A DNA stretch of 64,000 nt from contig NZ_JOFH01000004.1 in NCBI RefSeq assembly GCF_000721235.1, forward strand, positions 304,323-368,322, given 5' to 3'. The translations under genes and the position numbers were made by a program. Of the stretch, positions 1 through 8,287 are shown one piece after another. Below the pieces are notes generated by a model. The model worked only from the letters and a program-made list of their open reading frames with translations. It did not search any database and was not told where the DNA came from. This stretch comes from Streptomyces olivaceus (GTDB lineage Bacteria > Actinomycetota > Actinomycetes > Streptomycetales > Streptomycetaceae). The stretch's first letter is position 1. The number at the start of each line of letters is the position of its first letter.

Positions 1-330
1 GGCGCCGCGGAGACGGCAGGCGCCGCGCAGCGGGCACGGCGAGCCGCCCTCACAGTCGACCACCTCGCCCTCGCCCTCCAGGTCGCGCACCAGCCGGCCC
101 ACCGAGGCGCGGTGCCCCGGTCCGGTCAGCGTCAGCCCGCCGCCGCGCCCGCGCCGCGCCTCGACGATCCCGAGGTGCTGCAGGCGGGTGATGGCCTTGG
201 CGGCGTGGGTGTACGGCACTCCGACGGCCTCGGCCACCTCGCGGGTGGTCAGGGGATCGTCACCGTCTTTCACGACCGCCAGGCGCATCACGGAACGCAG
301 CGCCAGGTCGGTGAACTTCGTCAGCCGCAC
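1..330 (-). CDS. nsrR: Rrf2-family nitric-oxide sensor NsrR (partial, C-terminus outside window)
   Basis: Transcriptional repressor expected to sense nitric oxide through a [4Fe-4S] cluster and to control NO detoxification genes. The 110 visible residues begin MRLTKFTDLALRSVMRL, the typical Rrf2/NsrR N-terminus, followed by a winged helix-turn-helix (residues about 25-60). Cysteines fall at residues 93, 99 and 105 with C-x5-C-x5-C spacing, and Asp8 is present. These match the cluster ligands described for the Streptomyces coelicolor protein. The GTG start at 328-330 is the only one that gives the family N-terminus. The gene reads leftward off the window, so roughly the last 35-40 residues are not visible. 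It diverges from the cupin gene, and an inverted repeat lies just upstream. Confidence 0.93.
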   Translation of the reverse strand, partial: MRLTKFTDLALRSVMRLAVVKDGDDPLTTREVAEAVGVPYTHAAKAITRLQHLGIVEARRGRGGGLTLTGPGHRASVGRLVRDLEGEGEVVDCEGGSPCPLRGACRLRGA

Positions 331-345
331 GGCCGTGACGCTATC

Positions 346-370
346 AAATACGCATAATGGATTCGTGTTT
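346..370. promoter_or_regulatory. Inverted repeat upstream of nsrR, candidate NsrR operator
   Basis: AAATACG (346-352) and CGTGTTT (364-370) form imperfect inverted arms separated by 11 bp in a locally AT-rich patch between nsrR and the divergent cupin gene. Autoregulation is common for NsrR, so this is the natural candidate operator. The link to NsrR is inferred from position and symmetry only. Confidence 0.4.
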
Positions 371-429
371 GCTCTCGGAGATGACCTTGTGGAATGCGTC
401 ACCGGACGCCGGACGGGTGGTGACTGCCG

Positions 430-867
430 ATGACCGCGCAGGACGGCGGTGCGCCCGCGGACCCGGGCCCTCCCCTCCCCCGGATTCTGTGCGACACCGA
501 CGGGCTGCGGCCGGCGGACGGCGAGGACACGAGCGGCGCCCGGTGGCGGCTCGCGGAGCCCGGGCGCCAGCTCGACGCCAACGTCGTCCGCATCCCGCCG
601 TCGGGACGGGTGGACACGCACACGGAACCGGACCTGGACGTACTGCTGCACGTCCTGGACGGCACCGCGGCGCTGGTCTGCGCCGACGGGGAACGGGCCC
701 TGCGGGCGGGCCTGCTGGCGTGGCTGCCGCACGGCTCGGCCCGGTCCGTCGTCGCCGGTCCGGACGGGGTGACGTACCTGACCGTGCACCGGCGGCGTCC
801 GGGTATGCGCGTCCAGCCGCCGGGCGCGGCCGACCGGCTGCTCCCGGCGCCGGACGGCGGCGGCTGA
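430..867 (+). CDS. Small cupin-domain protein
   Basis: A 145-residue protein with a single predicted cupin beta-barrel. The segment GRVDTHTEPDLDVLLHVLDG (about residues 59-78) resembles cupin motif 1 and LRAGLLAWLPHGSAR (about 91-105) resembles motif 2. Metal ligands are only partly conserved: a His and a Glu in motif 1 and one His in motif 2. Enzymatic activity is therefore uncertain. It diverges from nsrR, so NO-responsive control is possible but unproven. The ATG at 430 gives the whole domain. It converges with the ABC exporter, whose last gene ends 8 bp away. Confidence 0.8.
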   Translation: MTAQDGGAPADPGPPLPRILCDTDGLRPADGEDTSGARWRLAEPGRQLDANVVRIPPSGRVDTHTEPDLDVLLHVLDGTAALVCADGERALRAGLLAWLPHGSARSVVAGPDGVTYLTVHRRRPGMRVQPPGAADRLLPAPDGGG

Positions 868-875
868 GCCAGCGG

Positions 876-1559
876 TCAGCCGGCCGGAGCGGGCGGGCTC
901 AGCCGGCCGTCGTGCAGCCGCGCGACCCGGTCGGCCGCGGCCAGCTGCGCGCGGTCGTGGGTCACCAGCACCGTGGCGGTGCCCCGTTCCCGGGTGAGGC
1001 GGGTGATCAGGTCGACGACGGCGGCGCCCCGCTCGTGGTCGAGGGCGCTGGTGGGTTCGTCGACGAGCAGCACACCCGGGTCGTTCATGAGGGCACGGGC
1101 GATGTTGACCCGCTGGCGCTGGCCCCCGGAGAGCTGATGGGGCCGCCGGCCGGCGTGGTCCGCGAGGCCGACGGCGTCGAGGAGTTCGAGGGCCCGGCCG
1201 CGGGCGGAGCGCGGCCTGCGTCCGTCGAGACGGGCCATCACCTGGAGCTGCTCGGCGGCGGTGAGCGACGGCAGCAGGTTGGGCTGCTGGAAGACGATGC
1301 CGATCCGGTGCCGGCGCAGGCCGGCCAGCTCGCCCCGGCTCAGCCCGGTGGTGTCGGTGCCGTCGACGGCGACGGTGCCCGAGTCGGGGGTGATCAGCGT
1401 GGCGGCGACGGCCAGCAGGCTGGACTTGCCCGAGCCGGAGGGACCGACCACGGCGGTCAGACCGCCTCCGGGCACCTCCAGGGTGACGCGGTCGAGGGCG
1501 GTGAGGCGGCCGTCCCCGTCGGGGTGGGTCAGGGTGACGTCGGTCAGGATCAGGCTCAT
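876..1559 (-). CDS. ABC transporter ATP-binding protein (LolD/MacB type)
   Basis: A 227-residue ATPase of the MacB/LolD class that pairs with FtsX-type permeases. Visible motifs are Walker A GPSGSGKSS (about 39-47), a Q-loop in IVFQQPNLLPSL, the signature LSGGQRQR (about 143), Walker B VLLVDEP (about 164) and a switch His in VLVTHD. The start codon overlaps the stop of the upstream permease by ATGA at 1556-1559, so the two are translationally coupled. The divergent two-component system next door suggests an antimicrobial-peptide or envelope-stress export pump, as in other sensor-plus-exporter modules. The substrate is unknown. Confidence 0.9.
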   Translation of the reverse strand: MSLILTDVTLTHPDGDGRLTALDRVTLEVPGGGLTAVVGPSGSGKSSLLAVAATLITPDSGTVAVDGTDTTGLSRGELAGLRRHRIGIVFQQPNLLPSLTAAEQLQVMARLDGRRPRSARGRALELLDAVGLADHAGRRPHQLSGGQRQRVNIARALMNDPGVLLVDEPTSALDHERGAAVVDLITRLTRERGTATVLVTHDRAQLAAADRVARLHDGRLSPPAPAG

Positions 1560-2638
1560 CGGGCGCTCCCCAGGGCGGTCAGCGGGTCCACGGAGGTGAT
1601 GCGGCGGACGGCGAGGCCCGCCCCGAGGCCGCCGAGGAGCACCAGCACGGCGGCCGGGACCAGGACGGTGGCCGGGGACAGGTCGAAGGGGACGGCGGAA
1701 CCGGAGACGGCGGCGCCGATCGCGGCGGCCGCTGCGGTGCCGACGAGGGTGCCGCCGACCAGCAGCACCGCGGCCTGGCCGAGCGCGTCCCGCAGCAGTG
1801 CGGCGGTGGTGGCGCCCAGCGCCTTGAGCACGGCGATGTCACCGCCGCGCTGGATGGTCCACACGGTGAAGAAGGCGCCGACGACCAGGGCGGAGATGGC
1901 GAACAGGAAGCCGCGCATCAGCTGCAGCGAGCCGTTCTCGGAGCTGTAGGAGCCGATCGCGGAGAGCGACTCGCCCTTCGTCACGGTCTCGGTGCCCGCC
2001 GCCCGGTCGGTCGCCGCGAGGTCGGCCCGGGAGCCGGTGTCCAGGGCGATCACCGTCGCCGCGGGCCCGTCGGCGGCCGGCGGGGCGACGGCCTGCCAGG
2101 TGCGCAGGCTCGTCCACACCACGGGCGTGTGGCTGAAGGAGACGTCGTGGCCGGTGGCGGCGACGGTGAGCGACCGGCCGGCCAGCGTGAGGGTGTCGCC
2201 CGCGCGCACGCCGAGCACGTCGGCCACGGAGGGCGGCACCGCCACCGTACGGTCGTCGACCGGGGCGCCGTCCGGAGCCAGGTGCGAGCCGGGCCGGACG
2301 CCGAACACGGTCACCCCGGTGCTCCCGTCGCCCGCGCCCGCCCTCGTGGTGGTGATGCCCAGGGGTTCGGCCCGGCGGACGCCGGGCGCCTCGGCCCACC
2401 GGGTCCACTGGGCCTCGGTGACGGTGGAGTCCGCGTACGACGGGTCCTGGCCGGCGCCCGGCGCGGCGAAGGCGATCCGGTCGGCCGGCAGGGCGGTGAC
2501 GGCGGAGACGTTCTCCCGGGCCAGGCCCGCCGTCAGCCCGGACAACAGCCCGACCAGCAGGGTGATCAGTACGACGACGCCGCCCATCAGGGCGAACCGC
2601 CCCTTGGCGAACGTCAGGTCTCTCAAGGCGACAAACAC
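1556..2638 (-). CDS. FtsX/MacB-type ABC transporter permease
   Basis: A membrane component of about 360 residues that partners the downstream ATPase. An N-terminal transmembrane segment near residues 20-40 is followed by an extracytoplasmic MacB-like domain of about 200 residues. Three C-terminal membrane helices follow, with the FtsX signature region DIAVLKALGATTAALLRDAL. I chose the GTG at 2636-2638 because it precedes FVALRDLTFAKGRFALMGG, the usual family beginning. Upstream in-frame codons encode arginine-rich, non-family sequence. An AAAGG lies 13 nt upstream and is a weak ribosome site. The gene diverges from the histidine kinase with 208 bp between them. Confidence 0.87.
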   Translation of the reverse strand: MFVALRDLTFAKGRFALMGGVVVLITLLVGLLSGLTAGLARENVSAVTALPADRIAFAAPGAGQDPSYADSTVTEAQWTRWAEAPGVRRAEPLGITTTRAGAGDGSTGVTVFGVRPGSHLAPDGAPVDDRTVAVPPSVADVLGVRAGDTLTLAGRSLTVAATGHDVSFSHTPVVWTSLRTWQAVAPPAADGPAATVIALDTGSRADLAATDRAAGTETVTKGESLSAIGSYSSENGSLQLMRGFLFAISALVVGAFFTVWTIQRGGDIAVLKALGATTAALLRDALGQAAVLLVGGTLVGTAAAAAIGAAVSGSAVPFDLSPATVLVPAAVLVLLGGLGAGLAVRRITSVDPLTALGSAR

Positions 2639-2846
2639 GTCTTCGCCCGGCCTTTCGACAGCGGTGGGAGGGTGCCGCGGCACGGCACCGGTGATCGCGG
2701 CGGTGCGCCGCGTCCCCCAGCCTCGCCGTCCGGAGGCGGCGCCGGCATCGCTCCGGGGCGGGCACTTCGCGGGCCGGACGGTGCGGGCCGGCTTGCACCT
2801 TTCGACAGATGCCCGGGCCCGGCGCGGTCCGTAGGCTGGGACGATC
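2639..2846. promoter_or_regulatory. Divergent control region between ABC exporter and two-component system
   Basis: This 208-bp gap carries the promoters for both directions. CCTTTCGACAG occurs twice in the same orientation, at 2651-2661 and 2798-2808, and could be response-regulator contact sites. TAGGCT at 2832-2837 is a plausible -10 hexamer only 9 nt before the kinase GTG, which suggests a nearly leaderless kinase transcript. No convincing -35 accompanies it. Confidence 0.35.
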
Positions 2847-4055
2847 GTGAACGCTCCGACTCCCACCACCCGGGCCCTCAACTGGTGCCTGCACCTGCTC
2901 GTGGCCGGTCTGCTCGTCCTGGCCGCGGTGCGGGCGGTACCGGACGGCCGGCCGCACGCGGCCGCGGTGTGCGCCGCGGCCGTGGCGGTCGGGGCGGTCT
3001 ACGCGGTGGGCCCCGCGCTCGACGCCGTCCGCGCCTCCCGCCGCGGTGCCGCGCTGTGGCTGGCCGCCGTCGGCGCGGTGTGGCTCGTGCTGCTCGCCCT
3101 GTCCGCGGAGGGCGTGTGGCTGGCGTTCCCGCTGTACTTCGTCCAGCTCCATCTGCTCTCCCGCCGTGCCGGGCTCGTCGCGGTGACCGCGACGGCGGTC
3201 GCGGCGGTGGCGGCGTTCTCCGCCCACCGGGGAACGGTCACGGCGGCCGTCGTGATCGGTCCGGCGCTCGGGGCCGCCGTCGCCGTGGCGGTGGTCTGGG
3301 GCTACCAGGCGCTGTACCGGGAGAGCGAGCGGCGCCGACGGCTCATCGAGGAGCTGACCGCCACCCGGGCCGACCTGGCCGACGCCCAGCGGACCGCCGG
3401 AATGCTCCAGGAGCGCCAGCGACTGGCCCGGGAAATCCACGACACCCTCGCCCAGGGGCTGTCCAGCATCCAGTTGCTGCTCCGGGCCGCCGAGCGGGCG
3501 CTGCCCGACCGGCCGGGCCCCGCGGCCGGGTACGTGGGGCAGGCCAGGCAGGCCGCCGTGGACAACCTCGCCGAGGCCCGCCGGTTCGTCGCCGCCCTCT
3601 CCCCGCCGGCGCTGGACGGGACGACCCTCGCCGGCGCGCTGGAGAGGCTGTGCGCCGCCACCGGCGAGCGGCACGGGACCGAGGTCCGCCTCCGTCTCGC
3701 CGGGCGGCCCCGCCCCCTGTCCACCGCGCACGAGGTGGCGCTGCTGCGCGTCGCCCAGTCGGCGCTGGCCAACACCCTCGCGCACGCCCGCGCCGCTCGC
3801 GCCGAGGTGACCCTGAGCCACGAGGGCGACGCCGTCGTGCTGGACGTCACCGACGACGGCGTGGGGTTCGACCCCGCCGCGGTGTCCCCGCCCGGTCCCG
3901 AGGGCGGGGGCTACGGGCTGGCCGCGATGCGGGCCCGGGTGCACGCCCTGGACGGCACGCTCACCGTCGAGTCCGCCCCCGGGCGCGGCACCGCGCTCGT
4001 CGCGCGGCTCCCGCTGCCGCCCGCCACCGACGACGAACCCGAGGCCCAGCCGTGA
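2847..4055 (+). CDS. Sensor histidine kinase (HisKA_3 family)
   Basis: A 402-residue membrane sensor of the NarL-partner class. The N-terminal 150 residues contain several hydrophobic segments, consistent with four to five transmembrane helices and little external domain. A coiled linker (about 155-185) leads to the HisKA_3 dimerisation helix RLAREIHDTLAQGLSSIQ with phospho-acceptor His198. An HATPase_c domain with N-box NTLAHARAARAEV and the glycine motifs DDGVGFD and GGGYGLAAMRARV completes it. It overlaps the response regulator by GTGA, so the pair is coupled. The divergent ABC exporter is the likely target. GTG at 2847 is the start. Confidence 0.92.
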   Translation: MNAPTPTTRALNWCLHLLVAGLLVLAAVRAVPDGRPHAAAVCAAAVAVGAVYAVGPALDAVRASRRGAALWLAAVGAVWLVLLALSAEGVWLAFPLYFVQLHLLSRRAGLVAVTATAVAAVAAFSAHRGTVTAAVVIGPALGAAVAVAVVWGYQALYRESERRRRLIEELTATRADLADAQRTAGMLQERQRLAREIHDTLAQGLSSIQLLLRAAERALPDRPGPAAGYVGQARQAAVDNLAEARRFVAALSPPALDGTTLAGALERLCAATGERHGTEVRLRLAGRPRPLSTAHEVALLRVAQSALANTLAHARAARAEVTLSHEGDAVVLDVTDDGVGFDPAAVSPPGPEGGGYGLAAMRARVHALDGTLTVESAPGRGTALVARLPLPPATDDEPEAQP

Positions 4056-4696
4056 CCGATTCCGACCCGATGCCGATCCGGCTGCTGCTCGCCGACGACC
4101 ACCCCGTGGTCCGCGCCGGGCTGCGCGCGGTGCTGGAGACCGAGGAGGGCATCACCGTGGCCGCCGAGGCCGCGACCGCCGAGGAGGCCGTCGAGCGGGC
4201 GGGGCTCGGCGACATCGACGTCGTCCTGATGGACCTGAGGTTCGGCAGGGGCATGAACGGCGCCCGGGCCACCGCCGCGATCACCGCGCGGCCCGGGGCA
4301 CCGCGCGTGCTGATCGTCACCACGTACGACACCGACGCCGACACGCTGCCGGCCATCGAGGCCGGTGCCACGGGCTACCTCCTCAAGGACGCCCCGCCGG
4401 AGGAGCTCGCGGCGGCGGTGCGCACCGCCGCGGCGGGCCGGACCGCCCTCGCGCCGACGGTCGCGGACCGCCTGATGACCCGCCTGCGCGAGCCGCACAC
4501 CTCGCTGACCCGCCGCGAGACGGAGGTGCTCTCCCTGGTCGCCGAGGGCCTGTCCAACCAGCACGTCGGTGAGCGGCTGCACCTGACCGAGGGCACGGTC
4601 AAGTCCCACCTGGCCCGGGTCTACGCCAAGCTGGACGTGGACTCCCGCACCGCCGCGGTCGCCGCCGCCACCGCTCTCGGTCTCATCCGGCGCTGA
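4052..4696 (+). CDS. NarL/LuxR-type response regulator
   Basis: A 214-residue two-domain regulator. The receiver domain has the acidic pair in LLLADDHPVVRAG, phospho-acceptor Asp61 in VVLMDLRFG, a conserved Thr in VLIVTTYD and Lys in GYLLKDAPPEEL. The C-terminal LuxR helix-turn-helix runs from LTRRETEVLSLVAEGLSNQ through EGTVKSHLARVYAKL. GTG at 4052 overlaps the kinase stop codon. A 17-bp palindrome (4690-4706) spans the stop codons of this gene and of the convergent MFS gene. The gene probably controls the divergent FtsX-type exporter, judging from position. Confidence 0.93.
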   Translation: MTDSDPMPIRLLLADDHPVVRAGLRAVLETEEGITVAAEAATAEEAVERAGLGDIDVVLMDLRFGRGMNGARATAAITARPGAPRVLIVTTYDTDADTLPAIEAGATGYLLKDAPPEELAAAVRTAAAGRTALAPTVADRLMTRLREPHTSLTRRETEVLSLVAEGLSNQHVGERLHLTEGTVKSHLARVYAKLDVDSRTAAVAAATALGLIRR

Positions 4697-4699
4697 GGC

Positions 4700-6463
4700 T
4701 CAGCGCGCCTCGGCGCGCAGTTCCGTCAGGGACCGCGCCGTCAGCGCCCGCGGCTCCTCGTCGGGGTCGACGAGGACGACGGTGCAGGCGGCCGCGTGGG
4801 TGAGCGCGCTGGTGAAGCTGCCGTCGGCGAACTGGGCCAGCGGGCCGCGCGGGGACCGCCCGACCGCGACCGTCCGGGCCCGGACCTCGGTGGCGTGCCG
4901 GGCCAGGGCGCGGCCCGCGGCGGCGTGGTCGCCGACCCCGTCGAGGATCTGGCCGGTGGCGGCGACGCCCGCCTCCCGGAGCCGGTCGAGGTGCGCGGTG
5001 ACGGCCCGTCGGGCCTCCTCGTCGCTCTCGGTGACGACGGCCTGTTCCTCGACGACGGCGGTCTGCCGTACGTGGACGACCTCGAGCGGGCTGCCGGTGT
5101 CGCGGGCGAGCCGGGCCGCGCTGTCGACGACGGCGGCCGCCCGGTCGTGGGCGCCGACGGCGACGACGACCGGCTGCCCGCCGCCCGTGGCCGGGACGTG
5201 CGGGGCCACGGGGGTGAGCGACGGGGTCACGGTCTCGGCGTCGCCGGTGCCCGCCTCGGCCTCGCGCAGCAGCCGGTGGCCGCCGGCCAGGACCGGGATG
5301 GCGAGCAGGAAGGTGGCGGCGCCCAGGTAAAACGGGACGCTCAGATCGGTGGCGTCGGCGAGCTTTCCGGCGACGTAGGGGGCCAGGCCGCCGCCGATGA
5401 AGCGCAGGAATCCGTAGGCGGAGGAGGCCACGGGGCGCTCGACGGGCGAGACGAGCATGACGGCCTGGGTGGTGAGGGTGTTGTTGATGCCGATGAAGGC
5501 GCCGCTGACGATCACCGCGACGATCACCGTGGTGGGCGTGGTGACGCCGGCCGCGATGACGGCCATCACGACGCCGAGGCCGAGCAGGTTGGCGTACAGG
5601 ACGGGCGCGGTGCCGTAGCGGGCCTGCAGGCGCGGGGCGAAGAAGACGCTGAAGGCGGCGACCAGCAGGCCCCAGGCGGTGAAGACCAGGCCGAGCTCGT
5701 GGGCGTCCAGCTCCATCGGGTACGGGGCGTAGCCGAGCATGGTGAAGAAGCCCCAGTTGTACAGCAGAGCCATGATGCCCATGGTGAGCAGGCCGCGGTG
5801 GCGCAGGGCCTTCAGCGGGGCGAGGGGCGAGGTGACCCGCTTGGGCCTGGGCAGGTCGGGCACGAGCACGATGGTGGCGACGAGGGCGATCGCCATCAGG
5901 ACGGCGACGCCGAAGAAGGGGCCGCGCCAGCTGATGGCGCCCAGTTCGCCGCCGAGCAGGGGTCCGACGGCGATGCCGAGGCCGAGGGCGGTCTCGTAGA
6001 GGATGATCGCGCCGCCGAAGCCGCCGCTCGCGGAGGCCACGATGACCGCCAGCGAGGTGGCGATGAACAGGGCGTTGCCGAGCCCCCAGCCGGCGCGGAA
6101 GCCGACTATGCCGTTGATGGAGTCGGTGGTGCCCGCGAGGGCGGCGAAGACGACGATGATCGCGAGGCCGGTGACCAGGGTGCGCTTGGCACCGATGCGG
6201 CTGGAGACCCAGCCGACGATCAGCATGGCCACGGCGGTGACGATCAGGTAGCTGCTGAAGAGCAGGGACACCTGGCTGGGCGTGGCGTCGAGGCTGTCCG
6301 CGAGGGCCGGGAGGATCGGGTCGACCAGGCCGATGCCCATGAACGAGATGACACAGGCGAAGGCGACGGCCCAGACGGCCTTGGGCTGCCGGAACGGCCC
6401 GCCCGGCCTGTCGTGCGCTGCGCCCTGTCCCTGCGGTGTGCCCTGTGCCGGCGATGCACTCAT
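4700..6463 (-). CDS. MFS transporter fused to a universal stress protein domain
   Basis: A 587-residue protein with two parts. Residues about 30-405 form a 12-helix major facilitator transporter; the segment SSRIGAKRTLV is the loop motif between helices 2 and 3. Residues about 430-575 form a UspA-like domain beginning PVVVAVGAHDRAAAVVDSA and containing VAVGRSPRGPLAQFADGSF, close to the usual G-x2-G-x9-G-S/T nucleotide-binding motif. The fusion suggests nucleotide or stress gating of an efflux pump. The start overlaps the stop of the upstream marR gene by ATGA, so transporter and regulator form one transcript. The substrate is unknown. Confidence 0.9.
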   Translation of the reverse strand: MSASPAQGTPQGQGAAHDRPGGPFRQPKAVWAVAFACVISFMGIGLVDPILPALADSLDATPSQVSLLFSSYLIVTAVAMLIVGWVSSRIGAKRTLVTGLAIIVVFAALAGTTDSINGIVGFRAGWGLGNALFIATSLAVIVASASGGFGGAIILYETALGLGIAVGPLLGGELGAISWRGPFFGVAVLMAIALVATIVLVPDLPRPKRVTSPLAPLKALRHRGLLTMGIMALLYNWGFFTMLGYAPYPMELDAHELGLVFTAWGLLVAAFSVFFAPRLQARYGTAPVLYANLLGLGVVMAVIAAGVTTPTTVIVAVIVSGAFIGINNTLTTQAVMLVSPVERPVASSAYGFLRFIGGGLAPYVAGKLADATDLSVPFYLGAATFLLAIPVLAGGHRLLREAEAGTGDAETVTPSLTPVAPHVPATGGGQPVVVAVGAHDRAAAVVDSAARLARDTGSPLEVVHVRQTAVVEEQAVVTESDEEARRAVTAHLDRLREAGVAATGQILDGVGDHAAAGRALARHATEVRARTVAVGRSPRGPLAQFADGSFTSALTHAAACTVVLVDPDEEPRALTARSLTELRAEAR

Positions 6464-6930
6464 GCGCGGTGTTCCTCCGAGGTTTCCTGACGGTTCTCGA
6501 CGACCCTGGCCAGGGCCAGGAGCGCGGTGGTGGTGGCCTGCCGCTCCGGGCCGGTCATGTCCTCCATGAGCTGTTCGAGGGCGCGTGCACGCTCGGCGCG
6601 CCGCCGGGCGACGACCTCGAGGCCGGTGGAGGTCACCGCGACGAGTACGCCGCGGCCGTCCCTGGCGTCGGCGGTGCGCCGGACCAGGCCCGCGCGCTCC
6701 AGGCGGGTGACGAGCTGGGTCATGTTCGGCTGGGAGACGCCCTCGGCCCTGGCCAGTTCGGTCAGCCGCTGCGGGCCCTCGCGCTCCAGCCTGCCCAGCG
6801 CCGAGGAGGCGGCCGTACTCAGGGAGCCGGTACGGGCGCTCTGCCGCACGTACCGGACCATCCGCTCGACGGCGACGATCAGGTCGTCCGGGGAGGTCGG
6901 CGGCGTCTCCTGCTCACGGGCCCTGTCCAT
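6460..6930 (-). CDS. MarR-family transcriptional regulator
   Basis: A winged helix-turn-helix regulator of about 156 residues. Recognisable parts are LTELARAEGVSQPNMTQLVTRLERAGLVRR (recognition helix and wing entry) and the wing DARDGRGVLVAVTSTG. MarR proteins usually repress themselves and an adjacent transporter, and the coupled MFS-Usp gene fits that pattern. I prefer the ATG at 6928-6930 over the ATG at 6943-6945. A good -10 element (CATAAT on this strand) ends 6 nt before the inner ATG, which implies a leaderless transcript. The outer ATG would lie inside the promoter. Confidence 0.88.
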   Translation of the reverse strand: MDRAREQETPPTSPDDLIVAVERMVRYVRQSARTGSLSTAASSALGRLEREGPQRLTELARAEGVSQPNMTQLVTRLERAGLVRRTADARDGRGVLVAVTSTGLEVVARRRAERARALEQLMEDMTGPERQATTTALLALARVVENRQETSEEHRA

Positions 6931-6936
6931 AAGCGC

Positions 6937-6965
6937 ATTATGCATTTACGTGTACGGTGAAACAA
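6937..6965 (-). promoter_or_regulatory. Promoter for marR and MFS-Usp, leaderless, with palindromic operator
   Basis: On the minus strand TTGTTT (6960-6965) and CATAAT (6937-6942) are separated by 17 bp, a good vegetative-type promoter for this GC-rich genome. GCATTATGC (6935-6943) is a perfect 9-bp palindrome covering the -10, a suitable place for MarR autorepression. Transcription would begin close to the ATG at 6930. Confidence 0.5.
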
Positions 6966-7048
6966 GATGCGCCGACGCGCCCTTCCCCGTTCGGCCTCGG
7001 CTTCAACGGGCACACTGCGAAGAGCGAGGAGGTACAGGAGGTACCACA

Positions 7049-7738
7049 TTGGACTGGCGCGAGTTCGCGGAGCACATGGCGTCACTGGCACGGGATCTGC
7101 TGGCCCAGGAATCGGTGACGGACACGCTGGAGCGGATCACCGGTTCGGCCACCGACCTGATCGAGGACTGCGACGCCGCCGGCATTCTGATCCTTCGGAA
7201 CAACCGGGTGCAGTCCCTGGCCCCCACCGACCAGGTGGTGGTCGAGAGCGACGCTCTGCAGGGACGCCTCGGGGAGGGCCCCTGCTTCAACGCGGCCCGC
7301 ACGTCCGACGGGCAGCGGCAGTACCGCATCCGCGACTTCCACGGCGAGGCGGAGCACTGGCCGAAGTACGTCCCCGAGGCCCGCAAGCTGGGCCTCGGCA
7401 GCATGATGGGGTTCCTGCTGTTCACCGAGGACGAGGACCTCGGAGCCCTCAACCTGTACTCCTACCGGCCCGGCGCCTTCGGCGAGGCCGACGAGACGGC
7501 CGGCTGGCTGCTGGCCTCGCACGCGGCGGTCGCCTTCTCCAGCGCCCGCACGCACGCCCAGCTGCAGGAGGCCGTCGGGACCCGGCACCTCATCGGGGAG
7601 GCCATGGGCATCCTGATGGGCAGCCACCGGATCGGCGAGGAGCAGGCCTTCGCCACGCTGCGCCGGTACTCGCAGGACAACAACGTCAAGCTCCGCGAGG
7701 TCGCCCGGCAGGTCTGCGAGCGGGGCGCGCTTCCCTGA
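7049..7738 (+). CDS. GAF and ANTAR domain protein
   Basis: A 229-residue cytoplasmic protein. Residues about 15-165 form a GAF domain (TLERITGSATDLIEDCDAAGI, then GPCFNAARTSDGQ). Residues about 170-225 form an ANTAR RNA-binding domain (TRHLIGEAMGILMGSHRIGEEQAFATLRRYSQ). ANTAR proteins bind paired hexaloop RNA hairpins and act by antitermination, and GAF-ANTAR proteins are numerous in Streptomyces. I chose TTG at 7049 because a strong GGAGGT (7037-7042) sits 6 nt upstream. Longer readings run into the divergent marR promoter and have arginine-rich, non-family sequence. Confidence 0.88.
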   Translation: MDWREFAEHMASLARDLLAQESVTDTLERITGSATDLIEDCDAAGILILRNNRVQSLAPTDQVVVESDALQGRLGEGPCFNAARTSDGQRQYRIRDFHGEAEHWPKYVPEARKLGLGSMMGFLLFTEDEDLGALNLYSYRPGAFGEADETAGWLLASHAAVAFSSARTHAQLQEAVGTRHLIGEAMGILMGSHRIGEEQAFATLRRYSQDNNVKLREVARQVCERGALP

Positions 7739-7847
7739 CCGCCCCCGGCGTTTACCTCCACTCCTGCCGGTAACTCCGACATTCCGGACGCCGATCGGTA
7801 CGGGCACACCGGCGTCGAGACTGCTGTGTGGCATCCCGGGAGTCGCC

Positions 7848-8249
7848 ATGTGGAAGCGCAAGGGCAGGAAGGGCCGCCGGACCGAGCGGCCGGTCCCGAC
7901 GGAGCTGTGCGACCTGTGCGCCAGGGTCTTCCCCGAGGACGAGTCCGTGAGCGGCTATGTGCCGGACTCCTCCGCGGTGCACGCCACCAACGAGTGGTTC
8001 GACGGGCTGCGGCTCGTCACCACGTGCTCCGACGACCACTTCGACGTGATCAAGAAGGGGTACGGGGACCGGCCGTTCGTGGACGAGGAGCTGTGGGCGG
8101 CGAAGCTCACCCGGGCCCTGACCACGGGCCCGCCCGCCCTCTCGCTGGACCAGCTCGGCTCCCGCACCGGCCTCCGGGAGCCACAGATACGCGCCGCCAT
8201 CGCCTGGCACAACGAGCGCCTGCGGGAGCAGCAGGGCATGGACCCCTGA
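7848..8249 (+). CDS. Small conserved-looking protein with possible zinc site
   Basis: A basic 133-residue protein. The N-terminus KRKGRKGRRTERP is followed by CDLCARVF, a CxxC pair, and later by TTCSDDHFD, which together could bind zinc. The C-terminal segment LSLDQLGSRTGLREPQIRAAIAWHNERL looks like a helix-turn-helix or short helical hairpin. A GGGAG precedes the ATG at a suitable distance. I do not recognise a named family. A DNA- or RNA-related role is only a guess from the composition. Confidence 0.7.
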   Translation: MWKRKGRKGRRTERPVPTELCDLCARVFPEDESVSGYVPDSSAVHATNEWFDGLRLVTTCSDDHFDVIKKGYGDRPFVDEELWAAKLTRALTTGPPALSLDQLGSRTGLREPQIRAAIAWHNERLREQQGMDP

Positions 8250-8287
8250 CCGGCGCCCGCCCGGGGCGGGGGCCCGGCCGGACCCGC

